Shown: positions 5,041-5,837 of the stretch, piece by piece
Numbering within the stretch: position 1 is the stretch's first letter
How the letters are laid out: the number at the start of each line of letters is the position of its first letter
From: an uncultured Oscillibacter sp.
GTDB taxonomy: Bacteria; Bacillota; Clostridia; Oscillospirales; Oscillospiraceae
Assembly: GCA_905233795.1 (NCBI GenBank)
Contig: CAJOFP010000113.1
Location: forward strand, 1 to 5,837
DNA: 5,837 nucleotides
Direction of reading: 5' to 3'
Made by a program: the position numbers and the translations under genes
The notes under the pieces: generated by a model
Databases searched by the model: none
What the model was told of the DNA's origin: nothing
What the model saw: only the letters and a program-made list of their open reading frames with translations

Positions 5041-5748
5041 ATGCTCACTGTATTGGATGGGCTTCGGAATGTGAATTTGATAACGGTTCTGTTTCGCATG
5101 ATATGCGCCGTGTTATGCGGCGGCGCGATAGGTCTGGAACGGTCTTACAAGAACCGTCCCGCCGGGGTGCGGACGCATATTTTAATCTGTATCGGCGGAA
5201 CAGTCGCGTCCGTGACGGGATTATATTTATATTTAAACGCGCATTTGCCTACGGATGTAGCGCGGCTGGGGGCTCAAGTCGTATCGGGTCTGGGCTTTAT
5301 CGGCGCGGGGACGATTGTGGTCACGCATAAACAGACGATTAAAGGCTTGACGACGGCGGCGGGACTTTGGGCGTCGGGCATTATCGGACTGGCGATTGGC
5401 GCGGGATTTTATGAAGGCGCGGTCATCGCGGCGATTTTAGTATTATTTACGGAATTTGGATTCACGCGAGTGGGAAAGCGCGTCAAATATATGCCGGAAT
5501 TTCGCATGATATTGCGATATAAAAATAAAAACGCGCTGGATCAGGCTTTGAGACGCTGTAAAGATAATAAAATAATCATTAAAGACCTGCAAATCGCCGG
5601 TTCGGATACGGCTGAGGGCGAGACGGAATATACGGCGGTATTGGCGTTACGGCAGGGCGCGGATTTGAATCAAGAGGATTTAGTCGCCGCGATTCGTGAT
5701 TTCCCGGATATTTTAGAGGCCGAAATCGTACATGAAAACGCGTATTAA
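5041..5748 (+). CDS. MgtC/SapB family membrane protein
   Basis: Inner-membrane protein of the MgtC/SapB family, linked in other bacteria to growth in low magnesium, acid tolerance and, in Salmonella MgtC, control of the F-ATPase; the job of this copy is not established. From the preferred ATG it has 235 residues, close to the 230 or so of full-length MgtC. The N-terminal half has four to five hydrophobic segments (about 12-32, 46-66, 78-95, 104-120, 123-141). Family motifs are GGAIGLERSYKNRPAGVRTH (27-46), RLGAQVVSGLGFIGAGTI (75-92) and KGLTTAAGLW (101-110). The C-terminal 80 residues (155-235) are soluble and resemble the ACT-like cytosolic domain of long family members. It follows the 352-residue gene on the same strand, separated by repeat copy C; no convincing promoter of its own was found, so readthrough is possible. 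Confidence 0.9.
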   Translation: MLTVLDGLRNVNLITVLFRMICAVLCGGAIGLERSYKNRPAGVRTHILICIGGTVASVTGLYLYLNAHLPTDVARLGAQVVSGLGFIGAGTIVVTHKQTIKGLTTAAGLWASGIIGLAIGAGFYEGAVIAAILVLFTEFGFTRVGKRVKYMPEFRMILRYKNKNALDQALRRCKDNKIIIKDLQIAGSDTAEGETEYTAVLALRQGADLNQEDLVAAIRDFPDILEAEIVHENAY

Positions 5749-5837
5749 TTTTAATTAATTTTATTAAATATTTTTAGATTAGTATTTATATAAAATTTTT
5801 TATATGCTATAATAACGCGATTTTGAGAGTTGATAAA
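5749..5837. other. AT-rich spacer after the MgtC-family gene
   Basis: The sequence is almost entirely A and T, with TTAATTAA-like strings right after the stop. There is no GC-rich hairpin followed by a T-run, so no intrinsic terminator is called. No repeat copy is present before the window ends, unlike the other gaps. Confidence 0.6.
5785..5813 (+). promoter_or_regulatory. Extended -10 promoter for a gene beyond the right edge
   Basis: TGCTATAAT (5805-5813) is a perfect extended -10 element. A weak -35, TTTATA (5785-5790), lies 17 nt upstream. Transcription would start near 5820 and run off the right edge, implying another plus-strand gene or RNA just outside. Confidence 0.5.

Overview
The window carries most of an L-ascorbate (vitamin C) uptake and breakdown locus on the minus strand, a divergent plus-strand gene of unknown function, and an MgtC/SapB-type membrane protein gene. 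AGGAGG-type ribosome binding sites, AT-rich spacers, canonical sigma-70/A promoters and a phosphotransferase-type ascorbate system fit an anaerobic or facultative Bacillota-like bacterium. The heavy use of GCG and CGC codons beside very AT-rich spacers would be compatible with a Negativicutes-like lineage, but that placement is a guess.

Layout. Minus strand, right to left: ulaG (3007-1904, L-ascorbate-6-phosphate lactonase), ulaC (1726-1238, ascorbate PTS IIA) and ulaA (957 to beyond the left edge, ascorbate PTS IIC, 319 residues visible). Plus strand: a 352-residue soluble protein with a DxDxDG loop (3732-4790), then a 235-residue MgtC/SapB-family protein (5041-5748). No ulaB (IIB) and no decarboxylase or epimerase genes (ulaD/E/F) are visible; if present they lie outside, most likely past the left edge.

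Regulation. The 724-bp divergent gap (3008-3731) holds a promoter facing ulaG and one facing the 352-residue gene. It also has several GTTCG-core boxes resembling DeoR-family operator half-sites, a cre-like site and nested palindromes. ulaA has a very good promoter of its own with a palindrome overlapping its -35, and ulaC has a weaker candidate at the ulaG stop.

The most unusual feature is a family of GC-rich, hairpin-forming repeats present in all four gaps between neighbouring genes. Two copies (1035-1192 and 4832-4990) are nearly equal in length and lie in opposite orientation. They are collinear even in their AT-rich interiors, as expected of a small non-autonomous mobile element. A third (1748-1858) is shorter and the fourth (3598-3690) is divergent.

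Together, the ula genes would import ascorbate as ascorbate-6-phosphate and open its lactone ring to 3-keto-L-gulonate-6-phosphate. The divergent 352-residue protein shares an apparent control region with them and is the best candidate here for an undescribed component. No wholly novel multi-gene system is evident.
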